NCBI GenBank assembly: GCA_023248875.1
Contig: JAHFDT010000005.1
Span: forward strand, 13,170 to 50,021
Source: Myxococcales bacterium
GTDB lineage: Bacteria > Myxococcota_A > Polyangia > Palsa-1104 > SHYY01
Reading direction: 5' to 3'
Length of the DNA: 36,852 bases
In this document: positions 8,339-17,073 of the stretch, piece by piece
How positions within the stretch are numbered: position 1 is the stretch's first letter
Layout of the letters: each line of letters begins with the position of its first letter
Position numbers and translations under genes: made by a program
Notes under the pieces: model-generated
The model's database searches: none
Seen by the model: the letters and a program-made list of their open reading frames with translations, nothing else
What the model was told of the DNA's origin: nothing

Positions 8339-9574
8339 CTAAAAAATTTCGGAGATCCATGCGCGCATGCGCTTCTTGACCTGGGCGTAGACGGAGTCGC
8401 CGCCCTCGTGTGCGAGAAAATGGTTGGCGCTGAGATGCTTGTAGCCATACCGCACCAGTCCCACACCCGTCGAGTAGATTGGCGACGACACCACATCCGA
8501 CAGACCGCCGACTCCTTTGGGTGCCCCACGCCGCACCGGCAGTCCCAGCACCTCGGAGGCCAGCTCGGGCATTCCCTCGAGAATCGTGGTGCCACCCGTG
8601 ATCACCACGCCCGAACCGAGCAGCTCGAGAAATCCGGTCTTTTCCAGCTCGCGCCTCACCAGCTCGAATATTTCCTCCACGCGCGGCTGAATGTATTCCG
8701 TCAAAGCGATGCGCGGCAGAACCCGCGGCTGGCGTCCTCCTACCGAAGGGACCTCGATGGTCTCCCCCTCGACCACCAGTGAGGGTAGAGCACAACCCCA
8801 GCGGTGTTTGATCCGTTCGGCGTCGCTCTTCGGTGTGCGCAGCCCGATGGCGATATCGTTGGTGAGCTGCTGCCCTCCAACGGGAAGTACCGAGGTATGG
8901 ACGATTGCGCCGTCATGAAACAGAGCCAGATCGGTCGTGCCACCGCCGATGTCGATCAGCGCGACGCCGAGCTCCTTCTCATCCTCATCGAGCGCAGCGT
9001 AGGCGGAGGCGAGCGGCTCCAGCACGATATCGGCTACGTTGAGTCGGCAACGCTGGCAACACTTGATGATGTTCTGGGCCGACGCCACCGCCGCGGTGAC
9101 CAAATGCACCTTCGTTTCGAGTCGCACGCCCGACATGCCCAGCGGATCCTTGATACCATCCTGTCCGTCGACAATGTACTCCTGCGGCAAGGAATGGATA
9201 ATCTCGCGGTCGATCGGCATCGGCACAGCCCGAGCCTGATCGATGACACGCTGGATATCGGCTTCGCGGACCTCCTTGTCCTTCACGGTGGTCATTCCGT
9301 GCGAATTCTGACCCTGGATGTGCGCGCCGGCGATCCCCGCGTAGACCATGGAAATCTCGACGCCGGCCATGTGCTCGGCCTCTTCCACCGCACGTTGGAT
9401 CGAAGCGACCGTCGAATCGATGTTCACCACCACGCCCTTTTTCAGACCGTGGGACGGATGGGTACCAATTCCGATGATGTCGAGATCGCCATCGGGAGTC
9501 ATCTCGCCGACGATCGCGGCGATCTTGGTGGTACCGATGTCCAGACCGACGATGCACTCTGCATACTTAGCCAT
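8339..9574 (-). CDS. ftsA: Cell division protein FtsA
   Basis: A 411-residue actin-fold ATPase that tethers FtsZ to the membrane. Motifs include phosphate 1 (VGLDIGTTKIAAIVGE), the 1C-domain region MVYAGIAGAHI, phosphate 2 (LIDIGGGTTDLALF), the adenosine motif (GVVITGGTTILEGM) and a C-terminal amphipathic membrane helix with KKRMRAWISEIF. ATG 9574 is chosen because the conserved protein begins there; a TTG at 9613 would add 13 unconserved residues. Unusually it is not next to ftsQ, ftsZ or mur genes. It is divergent from marR and convergent with the dipeptidase. Whether the genome has another ftsA cannot be seen here. Confidence 0.93.
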   Translation of the reverse strand: MAKYAECIVGLDIGTTKIAAIVGEMTPDGDLDIIGIGTHPSHGLKKGVVVNIDSTVASIQRAVEEAEHMAGVEISMVYAGIAGAHIQGQNSHGMTTVKDKEVREADIQRVIDQARAVPMPIDREIIHSLPQEYIVDGQDGIKDPLGMSGVRLETKVHLVTAAVASAQNIIKCCQRCRLNVADIVLEPLASAYAALDEDEKELGVALIDIGGGTTDLALFHDGAIVHTSVLPVGGQQLTNDIAIGLRTPKSDAERIKHRWGCALPSLVVEGETIEVPSVGGRQPRVLPRIALTEYIQPRVEEIFELVRRELEKTGFLELLGSGVVITGGTTILEGMPELASEVLGLPVRRGAPKGVGGLSDVVSSPIYSTGVGLVRYGYKHLSANHFLAHEGGDSVYAQVKKRMRAWISEIF

Positions 9575-9625
9575 GGCTAGCCGAGTGTGCCCCTGTCTAG
9601 AGAGCAGAGCCAATTTTTTGCCCGC

Positions 9626-9654
9626 TTGACAGTTCCTTTATATGCGAATAGTTA
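9626..9654 (+). promoter_or_regulatory. Promoter of the marR operon
   Basis: A consensus TTGACA (9626-9631) is followed after 17 bases by TAGTTA (9649-9654). The -10 lies within the palindrome at 9647-9668, so a repressor bound there would block RNA polymerase. Predicted leader is about 12 bases with no Shine-Dalgarno sequence. Confidence 0.55.
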
Positions 9655-9668
9655 GTGTGCTAACTATT
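9647..9668. promoter_or_regulatory. Perfect palindromic operator, probably for the adjacent MarR regulator
   Basis: AATAGTTAG (9647-9655), 4-base spacer TGTG, then CTAACTATT (9660-9668), a perfect 9+9 inverted repeat of AT-rich sequence in a GC-rich genome. It overlaps the predicted -10 and ends 5 bases before the marR start. Size and position are typical for a self-repressing MarR dimer. It might also influence the divergent ftsA promoter about 75 bases away. Confidence 0.75.
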
Positions 9669-9673
9669 TCATC

Positions 9674-10139
9674 ATGCCGGGTGTCGACCTCAAAGCCGAT
9701 CTCGATCGCATCGTCGAGACCATCATCTACCTGGTCACTGAGAGCCGTCGCCTGGCGCGAGAGATCTCCGCCGGCTATGGCGTCACTCCCACTCAACTGT
9801 CGGTCCTCAAACTGCTGCACGAGATCGGCAATCTCCGACTGAGCGACCTCTCCCGTCGCATTCAGGCGCAGAATTCGACCGTCACCGGCATCGTCGACCG
9901 CATGGAGGAGGCGGGGCTGGTGTTGCGCTCGCGCTCCACCGACGATCGGCGGGTCTGGACCATCGCGCTCACGCCGCGCGGCCGCCAAGTCGCGGAACGG
10001 GCCATCGTCAGCCCGTGGGACACGCTCCGGGGAGCGCTCGACGCGCTGCCCAAGTCGGACAAGCGCAAATTGATCGAGTTGCTTACGCGGGTGGCACGCA
10101 GCGTGACGGAATCCGTGAACGAGAATAAGGAGTCAGCCC

Positions 10140-10153
<14 letters not shown>
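9674..10153 (+). CDS. MarR family transcriptional regulator
   Basis: A 159-residue winged-helix repressor. The helix-turn-helix is about residues 52-78 (LRLSDLSRRIQAQNSTVTGIVDR, shown in part), followed by the wing with SRSTDDRRVWTIALT, the signature D-x-R-R of MarR proteins. It begins the operon marR-BKACE-carboxyltransferase-acyl-CoA dehydrogenase and its 3' end overlaps the next gene by 14 bases. A perfect palindrome covers its promoter, so autoregulation with relief by an acyl-CoA or acid ligand is the simplest model; the ligand is inferred. ATG 9674 is the only reasonable start and has no Shine-Dalgarno sequence. Confidence 0.9.
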
Positions 10154-10990
<837 letters not shown>

Positions 10991-10994
<4 letters not shown>

Positions 10995-12553
10995 ACATGC
11001 GTGAGGCAGTGGCCGAACTCGAACGGCGCCGCAACGAGATCAAACAGATGGGTGGCGAGGAGAAGGTCCAAAAGCAGCATCAGCGCGGCAAGTGGACTGC
11101 GCGCCAGCGGCTCGACCGCTTCTTCGACGGCGGCGCTTGGTTTGAAATCGGTATCCACGGCACCCAGATGGGGATGGCCAACGCCAGCGACAAGCCGCCC
11201 GCCGACGCGGTGATCTGCGGCTATGGCGAGGTCGATGGCCGCATGGTCTGCGCGGCCGCCTACGATTTTACCGTCAAGGGCGGATCGATCGGCCAGGTGG
11301 GCGAAGTGAAGGTGACCCGCCTGCGCGAGCTGGCGCTACGCAATCGCGTTCCGATGGTCTGGTTCATCGACTCCGCAGGCGCTCGCATCGACCCACGCGG
11401 GGGAGCCCACGCCGATCAACTTTCGCTCTTTGCCGGCAGCGGCCACCTCTTTCGCGAAGAGGTGATCATGTCGGGCGTGGTACCGCTGGTCGCAGCGATG
11501 GTCGGTCCCGGAGCGGCTGGCACCGCCTACATCCCCGGCCTCGCCGATTTTGTACCGATGGTGAAAAATATCGCCTCGATGGCACTCGCTGGGCCGCCGC
11601 TGGTGCGCGCCGTGACCGGGCAGGAGATCTCGGAGCAGGAGCTCGGTGGCTCGAAGGTGCACAGTGAAGTTTCCGGCGTCGGCGATTGCGAAGTGGCGAA
11701 CGATGAAGAGTGCATCGCGACCATCAAGACCTACCTCGGCTTCTTTCCCTCGAATTGCCAGGAGAAGCCGCCGATCTTGCGCGGCAAGGATCCAGCGAAT
11801 CGGCGCGACGAGGCGCTGCTCGATGTGCTGCCCGAGACGACCCGCCAGTCCTACGACATGTACCGGGTGGTCAAGGCGATCGTCGACGATGGCATTGTCC
11901 TCGACGTCAAACCGAAATGGGCGCGGTCGATCATCACATGTCTGGGGAGAATCGATGGCTATCCGGTGGGTATCGTCGGCAACAACCCCAAACATCTCGG
12001 CGGCATTCTCACCAACGACTCGGCCGATAAGGCGGCCCATTTCATCCAGCTGTGCGATGCCTTCGGCATCCCGCTGGTGTTTCTCATGGATGTTCCGGGT
12101 TTCATGGTCGGCTCGAAAGTCGAGCACGAAGGGATCATCCGCCACGGCGCCAAGATGCTCCATGCCATGGCTTCAGCGACGGTGCCCAAGCTGACGGTAG
12201 TGGTGCGCAAGGGCTACGGCGCCGGCTACTATGTGATGGCGGGGCGCGCCTTTGAGCCCGATCTCTTGGTCGCTTGGCCGGGGGCTGAAATCAGCGTGAT
12301 GGGTGCCGAGGGCATGGTCGGCATCGCCGGCAAGAAGCTCTTTGGTGAAGTCGAACCGCCGGCCGAGGTGCGCCAGCAGATCATCCAGACCATTCAGCAG
12401 CACATCGATATCTATCGCGTCGCCGGCTGGGGGCTCGTCGACGATGTGATCGACCCGCGCGATACCCGCGCGGTGCTGGCCCTGGGACTGAAGCTATCCT
12501 GGAACAAGACCGTGGAACGGCCGTGGCGCAAACGCGGCGTAATGCCAGTCTAA
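10991..12553 (+). CDS. Acyl-CoA carboxylase, carboxyltransferase (beta) subunit
   Basis: A 520-residue biotin-dependent carboxyltransferase that moves CO2 from carboxybiotin to an acyl-CoA. Two crotonase-fold halves are visible: the N-half with GKWTARQRLDRFFD, DFTVKGGS, WFIDSAGARI and GPGAAGTAYIPG, and the C-half with GIVGNNPK, FLMDVPGFMVGSK, GIIRHGAKMLHA, RKGYGAGYYVM, AWPGAEISVMGAEGMVGI. It resembles propionyl- and methylcrotonyl-CoA carboxylase beta subunits; the substrate cannot be fixed by eye. The biotin carboxylase/carrier partner is not in the window. GTG 10991 is chosen for its GTGA overlap with BKACE; ATG 10997 is possible. The open frame continues upstream to 10766 but that is BKACE sequence out of frame. 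Confidence 0.9.
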
Positions 12554-12562
12554 GGAGGCAAT

Positions 12563-13786
12563 ATGTTCGAATTCTCCGATGAACAGAAGATGGCGCAGAC
12601 GATGTTGCGGCAGTGGTGTGAAAAGGAGCTAGCGCCGCAGGTGGCCAAGCTCGAGCGCGGCGAATATCCACCCTACGAGCTCATGCGCAAGATGGCGCGC
12701 ACCTTCGCGCTCGACGAGATGGTGCGAGCTTCTTTCAAGCGACTGGAGGAGCGAGCCGCCAAGGGTGAAGTGGCGCCCGAGCGGGAAGAGGGTGAGAGCG
12801 GCGGCTTCGCACGCGATCCCGGGATGTCGGCGATCGTCGGCATGGAGCTCTCGCGCCACTGTCCGGGGTTTTGCCTCGCCTTTGGCGCTTCATTGGGATT
12901 GGCCGGTGGCGCGATCATGGCCAAGGGCACGCTGGCGCAAAAAAAACGCTGGGCGCTGCCGATCCTCACCCTCGAGAAGATCGGCGCCTGGGGCATGACC
13001 GAGCCCAACGCCGGCTCAGACGCTTTCGGCGGAATGCGCACCGTGGCACGCCGCGACGGGGATAGTTATGTCCTCCATGGGCAAAAAACCTTCATCACCA
13101 ATGCCCCGTTTGCCGACACCTTTGTGGTCTACGCTAAGATCGTGGAGGATAGCGCCACTGATCCGCGCAGCCGGCCCATTCACACCTTCATTTTGGAGAA
13201 GAGCGATCCCGGTCTCTCGGTCTCGAAGCCGATGGAGAAGATGGGCATGCACTCGTCGCCGACAGGCGAAGTGTTCCTGGCCGATGTGCGGGTGGGGCGC
13301 GAACGTCTACTCGGTGAAAAGGAGAAGGATCCCTCGCGTGAACAGGCGCGCGAGGTGTTCCACGGCGAGCGTACCGGCATGGCACCCATGTGTCTCGGTA
13401 TCGTCGAGCGATGTCTCGAGGACTCGATTAAATACTCCAAGGAGCGCACCACCTGGGACAAGCCGATCGCCGAGAACCAGCTGGTTCAAGAAAAGTTGGC
13501 GCGTATGTACATGCACCGCGAAAACATCCGCAATTTACTGTTCAAGCAGCTATGGATGGTCAAGCATGGCCAGAAGCAGTCGATGGCCGAGGCTTCGGCG
13601 TGCAAGCTCTACTGCGCGCGCGCGACCACGGAGGTAGCGCTCGAAGCGGTCCAGATCATGGGCGGCAACGGTTATATGCGCGAATACCACGTTGAGATGC
13701 TGATGCGCGATGCCAAGCTGCTACAGATCGGCGGCGGTACGGATGAGATCCAGATTGTGACGATCGCCCGGCAGTTGCTGGGTTAA
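12563..13786 (+). CDS. Acyl-CoA dehydrogenase, isovaleryl/long-chain type active site
   Basis: A 407-residue FAD enzyme that forms an alpha,beta-double bond in an acyl-CoA. Motifs include GMTEPNAGSDAFG (144-156), KTFITNA (175-181), ERTTWDKPIAENQ (294-306) and QIMGGNGYMREY. At the usual catalytic position near the C-terminus (YEGT in short/medium-chain enzymes) it has GGGT (390-393), so the base is missing there. E269 in FHGERTGMA aligns by eye with the base of isovaleryl- and long-chain enzymes. It has a strong Shine-Dalgarno AAGGAGG that overlaps the stop of the preceding gene and ends the MarR operon, 3 bases from the convergent zinc-finger gene. Confidence 0.92.
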   Translation: MFEFSDEQKMAQTMLRQWCEKELAPQVAKLERGEYPPYELMRKMARTFALDEMVRASFKRLEERAAKGEVAPEREEGESGGFARDPGMSAIVGMELSRHCPGFCLAFGASLGLAGGAIMAKGTLAQKKRWALPILTLEKIGAWGMTEPNAGSDAFGGMRTVARRDGDSYVLHGQKTFITNAPFADTFVVYAKIVEDSATDPRSRPIHTFILEKSDPGLSVSKPMEKMGMHSSPTGEVFLADVRVGRERLLGEKEKDPSREQAREVFHGERTGMAPMCLGIVERCLEDSIKYSKERTTWDKPIAENQLVQEKLARMYMHRENIRNLLFKQLWMVKHGQKQSMAEASACKLYCARATTEVALEAVQIMGGNGYMREYHVEMLMRDAKLLQIGGGTDEIQIVTIARQLLG

Positions 13787-13789
13787 ACT

Positions 13790-13993
13790 CTAATCCCGCC
13801 TCGCAAATTCCTCCAGCGCATAAGCGCTTCGGTGCCGTGCCGTCGGAAGATGTGCGTCCCAGCAGCCGGTATTGCAGAAAACCAGCTTGACCTTCCCGCT
13901 GTTGCAGGTCGAAACCGAGCAGCGGTAGATGCGCTCTCCCACGTAAAGCTGCTTGCGGCACATGGAGCAGACGGCGAACGGCACAGGCGGCAT
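13790..13993 (-). CDS. Small MYND-like zinc-finger protein
   Basis: A 67-residue protein with Cys at 9, 12, 25, 30, 40 and 44 and His at 48 and 54, spaced C-x2-C, C-x4-C, C-x3-C-x3-H-x5-H, which suggests two zinc sites in a MYND-like arrangement. No signal peptide or membrane segment, so cytoplasmic. I recall similar short proteins with CxxC-KQLYVGER in other myxobacteria, without a known role. ATG 13993 is chosen because conservation-like sequence begins there and a TTGAAG-17-TACGCT promoter lies just upstream; the open frame extends to 14194 but that part is antisense to the kinase gene. It diverges from the predicted kinase gene. Confidence 0.75.
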   Translation of the reverse strand: MPPVPFAVCSMCRKQLYVGERIYRCSVSTCNSGKVKLVFCNTGCWDAHLPTARHRSAYALEEFARRD

Positions 13994-14000
13994 GTTCTCT

Positions 14001-14029
14001 AGCGTAGCTTCGGGAAGACCAGACTTCAA
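14001..14029 (-). promoter_or_regulatory. Promoter of the zinc-finger gene, leaderless type
   Basis: On the minus strand TTGAAG (14024-14029), 17 bases, then TACGCT (14001-14006), ending 7 bases before the ATG. No Shine-Dalgarno sequence is present. Its -35 end is 6 bases from the -35 of the divergent kinase gene promoter. Confidence 0.6.
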
Positions 14030-14035
14030 CCAAGT

Positions 14036-14064
14036 TTGTGGAAGCGCACAACCGATGCTACGAT
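14036..14064 (+). promoter_or_regulatory. Promoter of the predicted kinase gene, leaderless type
   Basis: TTGTGG (14036-14041), 17 bases, then TACGAT (14059-14064), ending 6 bases before GTG 14071. This placement supports GTG 14071 over GTG 14038, since the latter would lie inside the -35. Confidence 0.55.
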
Positions 14065-14070
14065 CGCTCG

Positions 14071-15111
14071 GTGAAGCTTTGGGGGATCCTGCTCCTCGAG
14101 CTCGCCGCGTTGAGCAGCGCTTCCGGCCTCTACTTCTTCGGCGCTCATCGTCTTCGCGGGAGCTTCCCGATGCAGCCGTCGAACGCGGCGGCAATGGCCT
14201 CCGAACCAGCGACCGAACCCGAGTTCGATCCGCCTCACGTCACGATTGCGACCACAGCGGTCGGGACCTTCATGGGGATGAAGGATGAGATCCTTCTCGA
14301 CCACATGCGCACCACACCGATCCAGGAGGCCAAGCTCAACCGTGGCGGTTCATCGCTCTCCTTTCGTATCACCTTTGCCGATGGCAGCCGGGCCGCGTTC
14401 AAACCGCTCCAGATCAACCCGCAGACAGTGCCGCGCAAGGAGATTGCCGCCTATCGCATCAACCGCATGCTGGGGCTCAACGGCGTGCCGCCCGCCAGTG
14501 CGCGCACCCTGCATCGCGATGAGCTCATCGGCAAGCTGCCGCCCGACCTGCACTATTATGCAGTGCGTATCGATGCCGAAACGATCTTCGATGAGGAGGG
14601 CTTTACTGCGGGTGAGGTCTCCTACTGGATCCCGACCATCACCGACTCCCACTTGGATCAGCCGGAGGCGATGGCGGAGTGGCAGCAGTGGCTGAGCGTA
14701 GGGGAGGTGATTCCCGCCCACAAGATCGGACTGATGGCGCAGTTATCCTCTCTCTTGTTGCTCGACCTCATCACCAATAACTCCGATCGCTTTTCGGGCG
14801 GCAATCTCATGACCTCACTGAACGGCCGCACGCTCTATTTCATGGACAACACCTTTGGCTTCCAGGTCGATCCGGAGGGACATCTCAAGTGCCGCACGGC
14901 GTTTCAACGCTGCCAGAAATTCTCACGACGCCTCGTGGCGACCCTGCGCTCGTTCGACCGGGCGACGCTCGAGCGCGGCCTGCTCTCCGAACCGGGTGTG
15001 CTGACGCCCGATGAGATCCGCGCCACGGTGGCTCGTGCCCAGGTGGCGTTGCGCCACATCGATATCCTGATCCAACTCTACGGTGAAGAACGGGTGCTGG
15101 TGTTCCCATGA
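14071..15111 (+). CDS. Membrane-anchored Fam20/HipA-like predicted kinase
   Basis: A 346-residue protein with one N-terminal membrane segment (about 3-24) and an exported or periplasmic domain. The domain has features of atypical kinases of the Fam20/HipA/PI-kinase kind: a Lys in a beta strand after an Asp-Gly turn (RAAFKP, K111), a Glu in RKEIAAYRINRMLG (E124), the catalytic-loop-like LLDLITNNSDR-x4-N (D232, D239, N245) and a metal-binding Asp in LYFMDNTFGF (D259). This mirrors DFLIGNxDR and the later D of Fam20C. Substrate is unknown; a phosphate transfer to a secreted protein or sugar is inference. GTG 14071 is chosen from the promoter; GTG 14038 would add 11 residues. Its stop overlaps the MFS gene start (ATGA). 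Confidence 0.65.
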   Translation: MKLWGILLLELAALSSASGLYFFGAHRLRGSFPMQPSNAAAMASEPATEPEFDPPHVTIATTAVGTFMGMKDEILLDHMRTTPIQEAKLNRGGSSLSFRITFADGSRAAFKPLQINPQTVPRKEIAAYRINRMLGLNGVPPASARTLHRDELIGKLPPDLHYYAVRIDAETIFDEEGFTAGEVSYWIPTITDSHLDQPEAMAEWQQWLSVGEVIPAHKIGLMAQLSSLLLLDLITNNSDRFSGGNLMTSLNGRTLYFMDNTFGFQVDPEGHLKCRTAFQRCQKFSRRLVATLRSFDRATLERGLLSEPGVLTPDEIRATVARAQVALRHIDILIQLYGEERVLVFP

Positions 15112-16328
15112 TTCCCAACTACCTGCGTCGTCGTCTGGCCCTGTTTCAGCTCTACCGTTTTCTTTCCACCTCCTACCTGTTCGCGCCAGTTCTCATCAAG
15201 TTCTTCGTCGCGCGCGGCCTATCGATCACCGAGATCACGCTCCTCAACACCGTTTACTGTGCGACTGCGATGCTGTTCGAAGTGCCCACCGGTGTTCTGG
15301 CCGACCGCTGGGGGCGCCGACGCGCGATGGTACTAGGCGCGCTGATGATGGCGGCCGGGTGTCTCATCGATTTCTCCGGCCATGGCTTCGTCCAGTTTGC
15401 GCTTGGCGAGGGGCTCCTGGCGCTCGGCATGACGCTCTCGTCGGGCGCCGATTCGGCCTACCTGTACGATCTCTTGCGCGCCCACGGTTGCGAGCCGGCC
15501 TATCCGCGTCTCGAGGGGATCGCCTCGGCCGCGAAGCTGCTCGGGGCCGCCGCGGCGCTCTGCTTCGGCGACTGGGTGGCTTCGCACAGTGTACCGGCCA
15601 CCTACCTCGTGACCGCCGGGGTTTGCATCGCGGCTGCGATCGCAGCGGCGCTACTCCAGGAAGCGCCCTATCGCCGTCCCGAGGCGCGACCGATGTGGCA
15701 CCAGATTGTCCAGTCGAGCCGCCTTGTGCTCAGCCACCGTCCACTGGGTGCCGCCGTCCTCTTTTCAGCGTTGCTCTTTTCGCTGATTCAAATGAAGATC
15801 TATTTTCACCCGGCCTTTCTCACTGCGATCGGGGTGGTTCACGTCGGCTGGGTGATGGCCCTGCTCAGCCTCGGGGCAGCTGCAGGTGCGCGCTGGGTGG
15901 AGCCGCTGCGGCGATGGGTCGGCGACTCGGTGCTGCTGTGGGGTCTTCCCGCGTTACTCGCAATTTCTTATGGATTAGTGGCTGCAGGGCCCCGGCTGTG
16001 GGCGATCTCACTGCTCGGTGTGCAGTGTTTCGCGGGCGGCGTCTATTCCCCCTTTTCCAAGACCCTCATCAACCGCACCATTCGCGATTCTGGGCAGCGC
16101 GCGACCATCCTTTCCATCGAGAGCATGGCCCGGCGACTGCTGTTCGGTCTCCTAGCACCGCTCGTGGGGCTTACCATCGATCGCGCAGAGCTGAGCGCCG
16201 GACTGATGCTCTGCGCCGCTCTGGCTGCACTGATCGCGCTCGGGATGGGCGTTTGGCACTGGGCGGCTTCTCGGCAGCGGTCCGAAGAGACTGCGGTGGA
16301 GCGCTCGACCGCCGTGGGGACAGGGTGA
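15108..16328 (+). CDS. Major facilitator superfamily transporter
   Basis: A 406-residue integral membrane protein with about 12 hydrophobic segments. The MFS motif A is clear in the loop after helix 2 (GVLADRWGRRR, about residues 63-73). The second half is more divergent, with a long cytoplasmic loop near 190-210. The C-terminal 20 residues are hydrophilic. Substrate cannot be inferred from sequence. It overlaps the kinase gene by 4 bases (ATGA), so the two are translated from one message and may act on the same compound or process. Confidence 0.85.
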   Translation: MIPNYLRRRLALFQLYRFLSTSYLFAPVLIKFFVARGLSITEITLLNTVYCATAMLFEVPTGVLADRWGRRRAMVLGALMMAAGCLIDFSGHGFVQFALGEGLLALGMTLSSGADSAYLYDLLRAHGCEPAYPRLEGIASAAKLLGAAAALCFGDWVASHSVPATYLVTAGVCIAAAIAAALLQEAPYRRPEARPMWHQIVQSSRLVLSHRPLGAAVLFSALLFSLIQMKIYFHPAFLTAIGVVHVGWVMALLSLGAAAGARWVEPLRRWVGDSVLLWGLPALLAISYGLVAAGPRLWAISLLGVQCFAGGVYSPFSKTLINRTIRDSGQRATILSIESMARRLLFGLLAPLVGLTIDRAELSAGLMLCAALAALIALGMGVWHWAASRQRSEETAVERSTAVGTG

Positions 16329-16413
16329 CACTACTCCCAATAAGGGTTAGACAGAAGCGGCAGGTTGGGCGAAGATTGGTCGTTCTTAAAACCGCTTAAC
16401 GAGGGGGCCATCG

Positions 16414-17073
16414 ATGAGAACATTGCTTATGGCAGGAGCTCTTCTGTTTGCAGGACGGGCCGGGGCCAGCGACCAGACGGGCGTCTATGCCTACGTTTCG
16501 AGTGTGGTGTTCGAACCGAACGCGAGCGATGTTTCGACCGCGACCAAGGCCAAGATCACCGGCTGGTTCCGCATCGCGAATGGGGCGCTCGGCCAAGGCG
16601 ATAAGTACACCGACTCGGCGATGGGCTACCTCTACTACAGTTGCCCGACGGGGAAGGAGTCGGTGTGCCGCTCGGAGTGGACCGATATCAAGTACGCAGC
16701 AGGATCGAAGGACTGCAAGACCTGGGGCTCGCGCACTTTCTACACGACGACGGGCAACGGAACCGTACGAACGGATGCGAACGCCTCCAGCCCCGACCCG
16801 TACCCTGTCAACCAGGGGGTCGCCACCGCCAACCCGAACTTCAACTACTGCCCTGTGATCCCTGACGGGGGCGTCGAGCCCAAGGTCGATATGGCGCAAG
16901 CAGGGGCGGTCGATATGGCGAAGGCGGCGCCTGTGGACATGGCTCAAACGCCAGTCAATACCCCGAAGAGTGGCTGCTCGGCCGCGCTCGGCACGACCCA
17001 TACCGGGATGGGGGCGATGGTGGTGCTCGGCCTCTTGGCGGTGGTCACGCAGCACCGTCGTCGCCGTAGTTAA
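16414..17073 (+). CDS. Secreted protein with MYXO-CTERM-like sorting tail
   Basis: A 219-residue exported protein: signal peptide about 1-18 (MRTLLMAGALLFAGRAGA), a Cys-containing domain of unknown family (about 20-150), a linker with three VDMAQ/VDMAK repeats, then the tail SGCSAA, a hydrophobic helix (MGAMVVLGLLAVV) and QHRRRRS. Gly-Cys, a membrane helix and terminal Arg residues are the hallmarks of MYXO-CTERM, in which myxobacteria process and anchor proteins at the cell surface. A GAGGGGG Shine-Dalgarno lies 9 bases before ATG 16414. Its stop codon TAA shares bases with the left end of the repeat element at 17072. Confidence 0.8.
   Translation: MRTLLMAGALLFAGRAGASDQTGVYAYVSSVVFEPNASDVSTATKAKITGWFRIANGALGQGDKYTDSAMGYLYYSCPTGKESVCRSEWTDIKYAAGSKDCKTWGSRTFYTTTGNGTVRTDANASSPDPYPVNQGVATANPNFNYCPVIPDGGVEPKVDMAQAGAVDMAKAAPVDMAQTPVNTPKSGCSAALGTTHTGMGAMVVLGLLAVVTQHRRRRS

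Noticed and set aside
13994-14194. N-terminal extension of the zinc-finger protein to 14194
   Set aside because: The extension is antisense to the kinase gene and would place the predicted promoter inside the coding region.
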